Program-made: the position numbers and the translations under genes
Assembly (NCBI RefSeq): GCF_001592265.1
Contig: NZ_BCWP01000033.1
Location: 1 to 38,236 of the forward strand
Source of the DNA: Curvibacter delicatus NBRC 14919
Lineage (GTDB): Bacteria; Pseudomonadota; Gammaproteobacteria; Burkholderiales; Burkholderiaceae_C
DNA length: 38,236 bases
Direction: 5' to 3'
Notes under the pieces: generated by a model
The model's database searches: none
What the model saw: the letters and a program-made list of their open reading frames with translations, nothing else
What the model was told of the DNA's origin: nothing
Part shown: in pieces, positions 26,136 through 34,009 of the stretch
Layout of the letters: the number at the start of each line of letters is the position of its first letter
How positions within the stretch are numbered: the first letter of the stretch is position 1

Positions 26136-27115
26136 GCGGCACCTCCCTGGCGGCCCTGCCAGCGCTCTAGCTGGTGCAGCAGCGTGCCCCACAGTCCCTT
26201 GGGAAAGAACAGCACGAAGACCATGAAGACGATGCCCACCACACCCATCCAGTAGCGGGTGAGGTTGGTGACCACATCTTCCAGGTAGAGAAAGACCGCC
26301 GCACCGACGAACGGGCCGAAGAAGGTGCCCATACCGCCCAGCAGACACATCATCACGGCCTGACCGGACTGCAGATAATGCAGCGAATCGATCGGCACGA
26401 CGGACAGGTGCAGCGCGCGCAGCGTGCCGGCCAGCCCGCAGATGCCCGCCGAGAGCACGAAGACCAGCAGCTTGGCGCGTGCCACGTCATAACCGCAAGC
26501 AGCGGCACGCTTCTCGTTTTCGCGGATGGCCTCGATCACGGCACCGAAGGGCGAACTCAGCACGCGCGAGAGGAACCACAGCGCCAGCGCCACAAAGACA
26601 TAGATCACGTAGTACTTGTTGAGTGGGTCGAGAAAGTTGATCGAGATGCCCGGCAGGTCGATGAACTCCACCTTCACGCCGCGCAGGCCGTTCTCACCGC
26701 CGGTCCAGTGATCCGCCTTGTAGAAGACGTAATAGACGATCTGGCCCAGCGCCAGTGTCACCATGGAAAAGTAGATGCCGCGGGTGCGGATGGCCAGGAA
26801 GCCGATGACCAGCCCCACCAGGCTGGACGAGGCTATGCCCGCCAGGATGGCCGCCCACCAGGGCCAGCCGGCGTGAACCACCGCGATGCCGGCAAGGTAG
26901 GAGCCTACCCCCAGGAAAGCGGCATGACCAAAAGACAGCATGCCGGTGTAGCCGAACAGCAGGTTGAAGCCCACCGCGTAGAGGCCGAAGATCAGGATGT
27001 TGACCGACAGCGCGTCGTAGGGCATCAGAAAAGGAAACACCAGCAGGAACAACAGGGCGGCGGCCACACGGTGCTGTCGTGCCAGTGCGATGAATTGAAA
27101 GAGGTACTTGTTCAT
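26132..27115 (-). CDS. livM: Branched-chain amino acid-type ABC transporter permease, LivM
   Basis: 327-residue membrane protein with 8-9 hydrophobic segments. The conserved GYTGMLSFGHAAFLGVGSYLAG (about 54-75) and the cytoplasmic-loop EAIRENEKRAAACGYD (about 196-211), which docks onto the ATPase, are both present. Forms a heterodimeric channel with LivH. It starts 9 nt after the livH stop and overlaps livG by 4 nt. Confidence 0.94.
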   Translation of the reverse strand: MNKYLFQFIALARQHRVAAALLFLLVFPFLMPYDALSVNILIFGLYAVGFNLLFGYTGMLSFGHAAFLGVGSYLAGIAVVHAGWPWWAAILAGIASSSLVGLVIGFLAIRTRGIYFSMVTLALGQIVYYVFYKADHWTGGENGLRGVKVEFIDLPGISINFLDPLNKYYVIYVFVALALWFLSRVLSSPFGAVIEAIRENEKRAAACGYDVARAKLLVFVLSAGICGLAGTLRALHLSVVPIDSLHYLQSGQAVMMCLLGGMGTFFGPFVGAAVFLYLEDVVTNLTRYWMGVVGIVFMVFVLFFPKGLWGTLLHQLERWQGRQGGAA

Positions 27116-27124
27116 GGGGATCGC

Positions 27125-28009
27125 TCAGCTCATCAGTCCGGCCTTGCCGAAGAAGCCCTGCGGACGGATCAGCAGGACCACGGCCATCAGGACAAAGATC
27201 GAAAGTTCGGCGTATTCGGGCGCCACCAGCGAGGTCATCGCGAAGACGATGCCCACCAGCAGGCCCGCCACCACCGCGCCGGGCAGCGAGCCCATGCCGC
27301 CCACCACGGTGACGACAAAGGACTCGGCCAGGATGGGAATGCCCATCTCGGGGTTGACGGCGCGCGTGGGCGCCGCCAGCAGGCCAGACAGGCCGGCAAT
27401 CGCCGTGCCGATGCCGAACACCAGCAACCAGACGCGCGAGATATCAATGCCCAGCACCCGGACGATCTCCGGGTCGCGCGAGCCGGCGCGGATGATCAGT
27501 CCGTAGCGCGTTTTCTCGATGAACAGCCACAGGGCCAGCACGATGGCCGCGGTTGCGCCAATCAGGAACAGTCGGTACAGAGGGAAATGACCAAAACCCA
27601 GCGAGACCGAGCCGCGCAACGCTGCCGGGGTGGAACTGGGCAAGCCCTCAATGCCGAAAGCAAAACGCATCACGTCGATCAGCACATAGGACAGACCGAA
27701 GGTCAACAACAGCGGGTAGTCGATACCCCGGCCATACAACGGCCGCACCAGGAAGCGTTCGCACACCAGACCGATGGCGCCTGTGGCCAGCGGCACCAGC
27801 AGCAGGCTGAACCAGAAGTTGCCGGTGATGCCGAGGAAGTACACCCCAAGGAAGGCGCCCACCATGAAAAAAGCACCGTGAGCAAAGTTCACCACGGTCA
27901 GCATGCCAAAGATCAGCGACAGGCCGATCGCCAGCAGGGCGTAGATGGCGCCCAGCGCAATACCGGTCATCAACTGCAGGGCAAACAGTTGCGGCGAGAT
28001 GTCAAGCAT
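27125..28009 (-). CDS. livH: Branched-chain amino acid-type ABC transporter permease, LivH
   Basis: 294 residues from ATG 28009. Eight or so membrane helices; motifs GIALGAIYALLAIGLSLIFG (15-34) and VVNFAHGAFFMVGAF (about 39-53) are hallmarks of LivH, and the coupling loop EKTRYGLIIRAGSRDPEIV (about 180-198) follows. The upstream extension of the reading frame has no similarity to permeases. A hairpin lies in the 77-bp gap after the binding-protein gene. Confidence 0.94.
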   Translation of the reverse strand: MLDISPQLFALQLMTGIALGAIYALLAIGLSLIFGMLTVVNFAHGAFFMVGAFLGVYFLGITGNFWFSLLLVPLATGAIGLVCERFLVRPLYGRGIDYPLLLTFGLSYVLIDVMRFAFGIEGLPSSTPAALRGSVSLGFGHFPLYRLFLIGATAAIVLALWLFIEKTRYGLIIRAGSRDPEIVRVLGIDISRVWLLVFGIGTAIAGLSGLLAAPTRAVNPEMGIPILAESFVVTVVGGMGSLPGAVVAGLLVGIVFAMTSLVAPEYAELSIFVLMAVVLLIRPQGFFGKAGLMS

Positions 28010-28039
28010 TCGGATTTTCCGTTGGATCAGGAAGGAATT

Positions 28040-28063
28040 CCCCCGGCGCTCACGCGCCGAGGG
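28040..28063 (-). promoter_or_regulatory. Intercistronic hairpin between livK-type and livH genes
   Basis: Arms CCCCCGGCGC (28040-28049) and GCGCCGAGGG (28054-28063), 10 bp with one G-T pair, loop TCAC. No T-run follows in the direction of transcription. Such hairpins after binding-protein genes commonly protect the upstream mRNA and lower expression of the permease genes. Confidence 0.55.
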
Positions 28064-28086
28064 AGTGGCGAACGAAACGACGTGGA

Positions 28087-29340
28087 TCAGGTGGAGACCT
28101 TGTGGCCCATTTCCTCGCAGGTGCGCAGGTTCTTCTCGTCCGCGTTCTCGATCGAGAGCACATTGAAGACGTCGTACTTGTCTTTCATGTTCTTCGACTT
28201 CGACTCGACGATGACGACCGACTGCACCGACTGATGGTCGCATTTGCGGTAGAACTGCTCGCCCTTGTACCAGTTGTAGCGCAGCTGGCGCAATGCGATG
28301 CTGACCTTCATGGAATCGGTGGACTTGGCGTTGAGAACGGCCTGCAGCACGCTTCGCACGCCGGCGTAGCCGAGCGCACCGTAGTCCGAGGGCACCGCAC
28401 CACCGTGGGCCTTGCGGAACTTGTCATTGAAGGCCTTCGCCGCGGGAATCTTGTCTTCCATGCCCCAGTAGTAGGAGGTACCACCCAGAATGCCGTCGAA
28501 GGCGTCGGCACCGCCGGCCTGGCGCGCCGTGTACAGCAGCACCGGGGTAATGATCTTGGTGTTGGCCTTGATGCCGAAGTCGGTGGCCTGCTTGGCCGAA
28601 TTCACCAGATCGCGACCGAAGTTGCACAGCACCAGGATGTCGGGCTTCAGGGACTGGATGCGCGGCAGGAAGGCCGAGTAGTCGGCCGCCCCGATGGGGT
28701 GGCGAATGTCGGCCAGCGTCTGCACGCCCATGGCCTGGCCGGCGCGCTGGAAACCGCGCACCATCTCGTGGCCGTAGGCGTAGTCGGCCGTCAGGTAGAC
28801 CACCTTCTTGCCGAACCTCGGGAAGGCGTAGCGCGCCACGGCGCCTGCCGTCAGGTGCGGGTTGAGCGCCTCGTGGAAGGTGTACAAGCTCCAGTCCTTC
28901 GCTTCGTTGATGGCATCGGACTGGCTGATCGAATTGAAGATGATCTTGCGGTCGCGGCAGACAGCGTTGATGGAAAGCTGGGTCGCAGCCGACAGTGAGC
29001 CGACGACAAAGTCCACCTTGTCCTTCTCGATCAGCTCCAGCGTGCGGGTGGCTGCCTCACCCGGATTGAGCTTGTCGTCACGCACCAGCAACTCGGCTTT
29101 GCGGCCATTGAAACCACCCGCGTCGTTGAAATCCTTGATGGCGATTTCGGCGGCACGCACCTGATCCTGCGCCTCGGCGGAAAAAGCCCCCGTCAACGGC
29201 ACCGGAAAACCGATCTTGATCGGCGCGTTGCCCTGGGCCTGCGCCAGCTTGAGCACAAAAGGTGCGCCAGCCACGGCCGCACTGGCGGCTCCGAGTTGCA
29301 GCACATGGCGGCGATTGAATTGCGTATTGCGTTCTGTCAT
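28087..29340 (-). CDS. ABC transporter periplasmic binding protein (LivK/aromatic-acid type)
   Basis: 417 residues from ATG 29340 (GAGGAG site). It has a twin-arginine-like signal (FNRRHVLQLGAASAAVAGAPF; cleavage about residue 35), as is common for Burkholderiales members of this group. The mature part begins IKIGFPVPLTGAFS and contains RDDKLNPGEAATRTLELI and VGSLSAATQLSINAV in the first lobe, typical of type I periplasmic binding proteins. The C-terminal section (YKGEQFYRKCDHQSVQSVV) resembles proteins that bind aromatic or amide compounds rather than Leu/Ile/Val, from memory. It is 38 nt downstream of the FAD hydroxylase gene. Confidence 0.92.
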   Translation of the reverse strand: MTERNTQFNRRHVLQLGAASAAVAGAPFVLKLAQAQGNAPIKIGFPVPLTGAFSAEAQDQVRAAEIAIKDFNDAGGFNGRKAELLVRDDKLNPGEAATRTLELIEKDKVDFVVGSLSAATQLSINAVCRDRKIIFNSISQSDAINEAKDWSLYTFHEALNPHLTAGAVARYAFPRFGKKVVYLTADYAYGHEMVRGFQRAGQAMGVQTLADIRHPIGAADYSAFLPRIQSLKPDILVLCNFGRDLVNSAKQATDFGIKANTKIITPVLLYTARQAGGADAFDGILGGTSYYWGMEDKIPAAKAFNDKFRKAHGGAVPSDYGALGYAGVRSVLQAVLNAKSTDSMKVSIALRQLRYNWYKGEQFYRKCDHQSVQSVVIVESKSKNMKDKYDVFNVLSIENADEKNLRTCEEMGHKVST

Positions 29341-29378
29341 GCTCGTCTCCTCAGCTTTGGTTGGAATAATCAGTGCCT

Positions 29379-30614
29379 TCAGTCTTGCTGGGCACCACGT
29401 ACGGAAAGCAGGTCTTCGACGGTGAAACCGTCCAGTTCGATGGCGGTGTCGTGCGCCACATCGATGTCTTCGCTGGCGCTGCGCGCTCGCCGCGCGCCAC
29501 CGCTGTAGGCCTGGAGATAACCTCCCAGGCGACGGCCGCGTTCCACGATGGCCTGGCCCACCTTGAGGCGCTCGGTTTCGTAGGCCGCCAGCGCGGCGGG
29601 GGTCGCGCCATGGGCACGGATGGCGTCGGACAGCGCCATGGCATCCTCGGCCGCCTTGGTCACGCCGGCCCCCACATGCGGCCGCGCCACGAAGGAGGCA
29701 TCGCCCATCAGGGCCACGCGACCGAAGGCGATGCGCTCGGAACTCACGTCGTAGATGGCCTGCAGGAACGGCTGTGCCGTCTTCTCCATGATCTCGGCGA
29801 ACTGGGGCGCCAGCAGCTCGCGCGCAGCCGTGCGCATGGCCGCCACGGCGCGCCACGACACCTTGTTCGGGGGAATGCCGGCGGCGTGGTAGTCGCCATC
29901 GGCGTCGGTGAGCAAGGCGCGCAACTCGCTCGCGTTGGCGGGCCGGTACCAGACAACGTTGTAGCTGCGCTGCCCCACCGCCAGCGCGTGGCCGGGGCCG
30001 GCGACCGGATAGGCAATCAGCTGTTCGCCAGCCGGCAAGCCGAAAGCAAAGCGCTCGAACACCATTTCGCGCGTGCGGCGCGACAGCACGGCTTCATCGC
30101 ACACGCCACGCCAGGCCACGTAGCCCGCGTACTGCGGCTGGATGTGCGGCGCCAGTTGCTGGCGTACGGCCGAGCGGATGCCGTCCGACGCAATCAGCAG
30201 ATCGGCGCGCAGCGCCTGGCTGCCGTAGCGCACGGTCACGCTGTCCGGGTCGGCGTGCACTTCATTCACCGTCGCCGGTTGCACATAACGCTCGCGCGGG
30301 AAGATGTCGAACAGCAACGAATACAGGCGGCTCCAGGACGTCAGCACCTGCGGTAGATCGAACGCGGTCTGCACCTCACCCCGGGCATCCAGCAGCACAC
30401 GCCCGGGGACGGCCACCCCCAGCGAGGCGTCGGCATCCAGTCCGGCGCGCAGCAGGCCCTCAACCAGTCGCTTGTGCGTCACGATGCCGGCGCCGCGGCC
30501 GTCGAGCGAACCCGGTACCTTCTCCAGCACGCGCACATCATGCCCGCCGCGCAACAACATGTTGGCGACCATCAGGCCACCCAATGATCCGCCCGCAACC
30601 AGGATGCTGGCCAT
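29379..30614 (-). CDS. FAD-dependent ring hydroxylase, 2,6-dihydroxypyridine 3-monooxygenase-like
   Basis: 411 residues, group A flavoprotein monooxygenase. FAD motifs: the dinucleotide turn VAGGSLGGLMVANM (about 6-19), the DG motif LIASDGIRSAVR (near 140-151) and the GD motif ALMGDASFVARPHVGAG (about 300-316), followed by AAEDAMALSD. The sequences GRGAGIV, YAGYVAWRGV and LIAYPVAG resemble, from memory, the Arthrobacter 2,6-dihydroxypyridine hydroxylase more than salicylate hydroxylases. Uses NAD(P)H and O2 to hydroxylate an electron-rich ring. Its start overlaps the VOC gene stop (TGATG), so the two are coupled. Actual substrate unknown. Confidence 0.88.
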   Translation of the reverse strand: MASILVAGGSLGGLMVANMLLRGGHDVRVLEKVPGSLDGRGAGIVTHKRLVEGLLRAGLDADASLGVAVPGRVLLDARGEVQTAFDLPQVLTSWSRLYSLLFDIFPRERYVQPATVNEVHADPDSVTVRYGSQALRADLLIASDGIRSAVRQQLAPHIQPQYAGYVAWRGVCDEAVLSRRTREMVFERFAFGLPAGEQLIAYPVAGPGHALAVGQRSYNVVWYRPANASELRALLTDADGDYHAAGIPPNKVSWRAVAAMRTAARELLAPQFAEIMEKTAQPFLQAIYDVSSERIAFGRVALMGDASFVARPHVGAGVTKAAEDAMALSDAIRAHGATPAALAAYETERLKVGQAIVERGRRLGGYLQAYSGGARRARSASEDIDVAHDTAIELDGFTVEDLLSVRGAQQD

Positions 30615-31081
30615 CAGGCGGCTGCCTTGGCGCGCTTGGCGTCCAGTTCCGTCTTCTCCTGCGCCGGGTAGTTGAGCTCGATCACCACGCCGCTCGGATC
30701 ATCCAGGAACAGCTGGTGCAGACCGATCTGTGGCACGGTGCGCTCGCGGCACACAACCCCCAGCTTCTGCAGATGCGTGAGCATGGTCTCCAGTCCATTG
30801 GCAAACAGCGCGATGTGGTCCACTGCGCCGCTGCCGTGCAAGGAGGAAACATCGCGGTCGCCCAGATAGCGCTTGAGCCCTTCGGGGTCATTCTTGTCGA
30901 TGCCGATCACGTGCACCATGGCATTCGCCCAGCTGTCGGTGTCGCCGCTGTAGAGCCACAAACCCGGGAAGGGAAAGGGCGGGCGCGGCCCCACCGTCAT
31001 GCCGAGTACCTGTTCGTAGAACACCCGCGTGGCGTCCATGTCGGTGGTGCGGATCGAGAAATGATTCAGAGTCAGCGCCAT
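30614..31081 (-). CDS. VOC (glyoxalase/extradiol dioxygenase) superfamily protein
   Basis: 155 residues with paired beta-alpha-beta-beta-beta modules. Candidate metal ligands in the standard places: H7 (LNHFSIRT), H94 (VDHIALFA) and the C-terminal Glu in GVVIELNYP. This set supports a metal-dependent enzyme such as a lyase, isomerase or dioxygenase. The overlap with the FAD hydroxylase start and the neighbouring TetR gene point to a step in the same catabolic route, perhaps ring cleavage or handling of a cleavage product; this is inference. A strong AGGAG precedes the ATG at 31081. Confidence 0.87.
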   Translation of the reverse strand: MALTLNHFSIRTTDMDATRVFYEQVLGMTVGPRPPFPFPGLWLYSGDTDSWANAMVHVIGIDKNDPEGLKRYLGDRDVSSLHGSGAVDHIALFANGLETMLTHLQKLGVVCRERTVPQIGLHQLFLDDPSGVVIELNYPAQEKTELDAKRAKAAA

Positions 31082-31105
31082 GTCGGTTTCTCCTTCGTCG
31101 TTTGT

Positions 31106-31831
31106 CTAGGCAAGTGCTCGCCGGGGCGTCCGGCCTGCGGCACGCGGCTTGGCGCCGTGGCCAAAAACTTCGGGCAAGGTCTGCAGGTAGCCGCGCACAC
31201 GGTCGTGCACGAACACCTCGTCGAACGGATCGGTCTTGCTGCCCGGCTGCTCCAGCCCGTAGACCCAGCGGCGCAGCCCCATGTAGAAGATGCTGCCGTG
31301 CAGGCCCATGAGCAATTCCATCTCGCGCGGCGTGGGTTTGCTGCGGTTGGGCACGCCCAGGTAGCGCCGGCTCTCGCGCACCAGGCGCGGGAACAGTTTT
31401 TCGCCCAGCAGGGCGAAATAGCGGTCTGTGATGTAGCGGTCGCTCAGGCCGGAAAACACGAACACGCGCACCCAGTCGCGCTCCAGGATGCGCTTGGCGT
31501 ACTTGGTATAGAAGCGTGTGAGCTTGACCTCCACCTCAAGCGTCTTGTCGTCCAGCAGGCGTTCCCACTCCTCGTCCCAGCGTGCAGCGAACAGATCGGC
31601 ATAAACGCGCTCGATCAGCGCCTGCTTGGTCGGGAAGTAGTGGTACAGCAGCGTATGGGTAATGCCCAGCTCACGCGCGAGGTCACGCAACTGGCCATCC
31701 AATCCATGCTCGGAGAAGAAGCGCACTGAGCCCTCCACGATCTGGCGCTCGCGCTCTGCCGGCGACAGGCGCCGCCTCGGCGCGGGGGGCGCCGGCACCT
31801 TGACAGGGTTTTTACGGATGGATGTGGCCAC
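31106..31831 (-). CDS. TetR-family transcriptional regulator
   Basis: 241 residues from a GTG. A basic Pro/Ala-rich N-terminal tail (about 1-25) precedes the HTH: RQIVEGSVRFFSEHGLDG (29-46) and LARELGITHTLLYHYFPTKQALIE (51-74), a canonical TetR DNA-binding domain. The C-terminal ligand domain is helical, without recognised motifs. First gene of the minus-strand run TetR-VOC-FAD hydroxylase-Liv transporter and divergent from the CoxG and molybdenum hydroxylase genes, so it probably regulates both arms through the 93-bp intergenic region. Confidence 0.92.
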   Translation of the reverse strand: MATSIRKNPVKVPAPPAPRRRLSPAERERQIVEGSVRFFSEHGLDGQLRDLARELGITHTLLYHYFPTKQALIERVYADLFAARWDEEWERLLDDKTLEVEVKLTRFYTKYAKRILERDWVRVFVFSGLSDRYITDRYFALLGEKLFPRLVRESRRYLGVPNRSKPTPREMELLMGLHGSIFYMGLRRWVYGLEQPGSKTDPFDEVFVHDRVRGYLQTLPEVFGHGAKPRAAGRTPRRALA

Positions 31832-31851
31832 GGGCTTGTTTGATAGTTCGG

Positions 31852-31887
31852 GTTAATTTAACGCTTGGTCAATAAGCCTGAATCAGG
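31852..31887. promoter_or_regulatory. Two short palindromes in the TetR/CoxG divergent region (candidate operators)
   Basis: GTTAA-T-TTAAC (31852-31862) and CCTGA-A-TCAGG (31877-31887), both perfect 5-bp arms around one base, with centres 25 bp apart. They lie in the AT-rich 93-bp gap between divergent starts. On the minus strand TTGACC, between the two dyads, could serve as a -35. TetR operators are typically 14-20 bp dyads, so these may be half of larger, imperfect sites. Confidence 0.35.
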
Positions 31888-31924
31888 ACAAACCCCAAGC
31901 CTTTCCGAACCCACAGGACAGCCC

Positions 31925-32557
31925 ATGGAACTACAAGGCAGCGTCACCATTCCCTCCACGCCGGACAAGGTCTGGCATGCGTTGAACGACCCCGAGGTAC
32001 TGCGCCAGTGCATCCCCGGCTGCGAGGAAGTACGCCAGATTTCGCCGCAGGAGATGCACGCCCGCGTGCTGCTCAAACTCGGCCCCGTGCGCGCCAATTT
32101 CGTCGGCAAGGTGCTCCTAACCGACGTGCACCCGCTGCGGGGTTGCACGCTTCACTTCGAAGGCTCGGGCGGCAGTGCCGGCTTCGCCAAGGGCAGCTCG
32201 GTCATTGCGCTCGCGGCGGTGCCCGAAGGCACACGCCTGGACTACACGACCCAGGCCTCGGTGGCGGGCAAGCTGGGGCAGATCGGCGGCCGGCTGATCG
32301 ACGCCTCGGCGCGCCAGATGGCCGACCGTTTCTTCGATGCCTTCAAGTCCCAGTTCAGCGCCGCATCGCCCCTGCCATTGGCCCTGCCCGTGCCGGCCGC
32401 CGGTCTGCCTGCGGTTGCGGCGGCTGTTGCGGCGGCGACCCTGCCTGCGACACCTGCAGGCTGGTTCGAGAAGGAAAAGCCCCGCCTGCTCTGGTTCGCG
32501 GCCGGCGTGGTGTCCACTGCGCTCGGTGTCTGGATGGGCGCGCACTGGCTACGCTGA
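31925..32557 (+). CDS. CoxG-family membrane anchor (SRPBCC domain plus C-terminal membrane helix)
   Basis: 210 residues from ATG 31925. An SRPBCC/CoxG domain (1-145; MELQGSVTIPSTPDKVWHALND, IPGCEEVR, the GxVxLxDV...GF.KGS pattern) is joined by an Ala/Pro-rich linker (about 155-185) to one C-terminal membrane segment (LLWFAAGVVSTALGVWMGAHW, about 189-209). CoxG proteins recruit molybdenum hydroxylases such as CO dehydrogenase to the membrane. Directly upstream of the three hydroxylase subunit genes (39-nt gap), so it likely anchors that enzyme to the respiratory chain. Confidence 0.9.
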   Translation: MELQGSVTIPSTPDKVWHALNDPEVLRQCIPGCEEVRQISPQEMHARVLLKLGPVRANFVGKVLLTDVHPLRGCTLHFEGSGGSAGFAKGSSVIALAAVPEGTRLDYTTQASVAGKLGQIGGRLIDASARQMADRFFDAFKSQFSAASPLPLALPVPAAGLPAVAAAVAAATLPATPAGWFEKEKPRLLWFAAGVVSTALGVWMGAHWLR

Positions 32558-32596
32558 TCCTCACGACTCCCCTCACCCGTTGCGAGGAACACGCCC

Positions 32597-33469
32597 ATGA
32601 AAGCCCCCGCCTTTTCTTACGCCCGCCCCCGGCAACTCGCCGAGGTGCTGGCTCTGCTCGACCGCCATCGCGATGAGGCCCGCCTGCTGGCCGGCGGCCA
32701 GACACTGCTGGCCACACTCAACATGCGTCTGTCTGAACCCGCGTTGCTGATCGACCTGCAAGGCGTGACCGAACTGCGCGGCCTGCAGCTCAGCAGCACC
32801 GTCCTGCGCATTGGCGCCATGGTCACGCACAGCGAGATCGAAGCCTCGGCCGAGGTGGCGCGCCACACGCCGCTGCTGGCGATGGCGGCGCCGCACATCG
32901 CGCACCGCGCCATCCGCAACCTGGGCACCTTCTGCGGCTCCATTGCCTATGGCGATCCGGCGGCCGAATGGCCTGCCTGCCTGCTGGCGCTCGACGGTGT
33001 GGTGGTGGCGCGCAGCGTGGCGGGCGAACGCCGCATCGCGGCGAAGGATTTCTACACCGGTCTCTACACCACGACGCTGCAGCCCAACGAGATGATCGTG
33101 GCCTGCGAGATCCCGCTGGCCAACGCCGGCCAACGCGTTGCCTTCGACGAGCTCTCGCGCCGCCACGGCGACTACGCGGTGGTCGGCCTGGCGGCCAGCG
33201 CCCGCGTGCAGGACGGGCTGCTGAGCCAGGTGCGCCTGGCCTGGTTAGGCACCGGCAGCATGCCGCAGCGCGCCCAGGCGGCCGAACAGGCACTCGAAGG
33301 CCAATTCTTCAGCGAAGCCGTCACCGCCCTGGCCTTGCAGGCCCTGCGCAGGGAACTGCAGATCGAAGGCGACCTCACGCACAGCCCCGCCGCCAAGCAG
33401 CACCTGGCTGGCGTGATGCTCAAGCGCGCCCTGCACGCCCTGACCCAGCAGTCCACGCTGCAGGCCTGA
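32597..33469 (+). CDS. Molybdenum hydroxylase FAD-binding (medium) subunit
   Basis: 290 residues of the xanthine dehydrogenase/CoxM type. FAD site signatures LLAGGQTLLATLNMR (about 31-45) and TFCGSIAYGDPAAEWP (about 112-127) match AGGQSL and TxGGNxxxxxPxxD. A C-terminal CO_deh_flav_C domain begins near residue 175. It passes electrons from the Fe-S subunit to the acceptor. AGGAA lies upstream of the ATG. Order FAD - Fe-S - Mo is that of the cox-type operons. Confidence 0.93.
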   Translation: MKAPAFSYARPRQLAEVLALLDRHRDEARLLAGGQTLLATLNMRLSEPALLIDLQGVTELRGLQLSSTVLRIGAMVTHSEIEASAEVARHTPLLAMAAPHIAHRAIRNLGTFCGSIAYGDPAAEWPACLLALDGVVVARSVAGERRIAAKDFYTGLYTTTLQPNEMIVACEIPLANAGQRVAFDELSRRHGDYAVVGLAASARVQDGLLSQVRLAWLGTGSMPQRAQAAEQALEGQFFSEAVTALALQALRRELQIEGDLTHSPAAKQHLAGVMLKRALHALTQQSTLQA

Positions 33470-33487
33470 AACCGACAAGGACATGCC

Positions 33488-34009
33488 ATGAGCCCCCTGA
33501 ACGAAACATCCGATGAACTCGACACCGGCGCGCGCCCGGTCACCATCACCGTCAACGGCCACTGTGGCCAGCATGCGGTGCAGCCCCGCGCTCACCTGAT
33601 CGACTTCCTGCGCGAGGGCCTGGGCCTCAAGGGCTCGCACCTGGGCTGCGAACACGGCGTGTGCGGCGCCTGCACCGTGCGGCTGGACGACACGGTGGTG
33701 CGCGGCTGCCTGGTGCTGGCCGTGCAGGCCGATGGCCGGCGCGTGGAGACCATCGAAGGCCTCACCGAACGCGGCAGCATCCGCGACCTGCAACAGGCCT
33801 TCATTCGCCACAACGCCCTGCAGTGCGGCTTTTGCACCTCGGGCATGCTGATGGCCGCCAGCGAACTGCTGGAACACAAGCCCGGCGCCAGCCGCGAGGA
33901 AGTGCGCGAATGGATGAGCGGCAACTACTGCCGCTGCACCGGCTACCAGGCCATCGTCGATGCCGTCTGTGACGTGCTGGCCACCCGCCGCCAAGGAGCC
34001 TCCGCATGA
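33488..34009 (+). CDS. Molybdenum hydroxylase [2Fe-2S] (small) subunit
   Basis: 173 residues. An N-terminal plant-ferredoxin-type cluster has GCEHGVCGACTVRLDDTVVRGC (C-x4-C-x2-C-x11-C, about 56-77) and a helical C-terminal cluster has QCGFC (115-119) and YCRCTGYQ (near 149-156). Two [2Fe-2S] clusters relay electrons from the molybdenum centre to FAD. The N-terminus is about 20 residues longer than typical CoxS proteins. AAGGACA precedes the ATG; the final ATGA overlaps the start of the large subunit. Confidence 0.94.
   Translation: MSPLNETSDELDTGARPVTITVNGHCGQHAVQPRAHLIDFLREGLGLKGSHLGCEHGVCGACTVRLDDTVVRGCLVLAVQADGRRVETIEGLTERGSIRDLQQAFIRHNALQCGFCTSGMLMAASELLEHKPGASREEVREWMSGNYCRCTGYQAIVDAVCDVLATRRQGASA

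Noticed and set aside
26174-28234. A 686-codon open frame antisense to the Liv permease genes
   Set aside because: Translation is composed of H/Q/R/D-rich low-information sequence, typical of reading permease genes backwards. livM and livH are certain from their membrane motifs.
24670-29340. A housekeeping leucine/isoleucine/valine importer
   Set aside because: Components are LivFGHMK-like, but the operon is headed by TetR, VOC and FAD hydroxylase genes, and the binding protein has a Tat-like signal and a divergent C-terminal lobe. The aromatic-acid reading fits better, though it is not proven.
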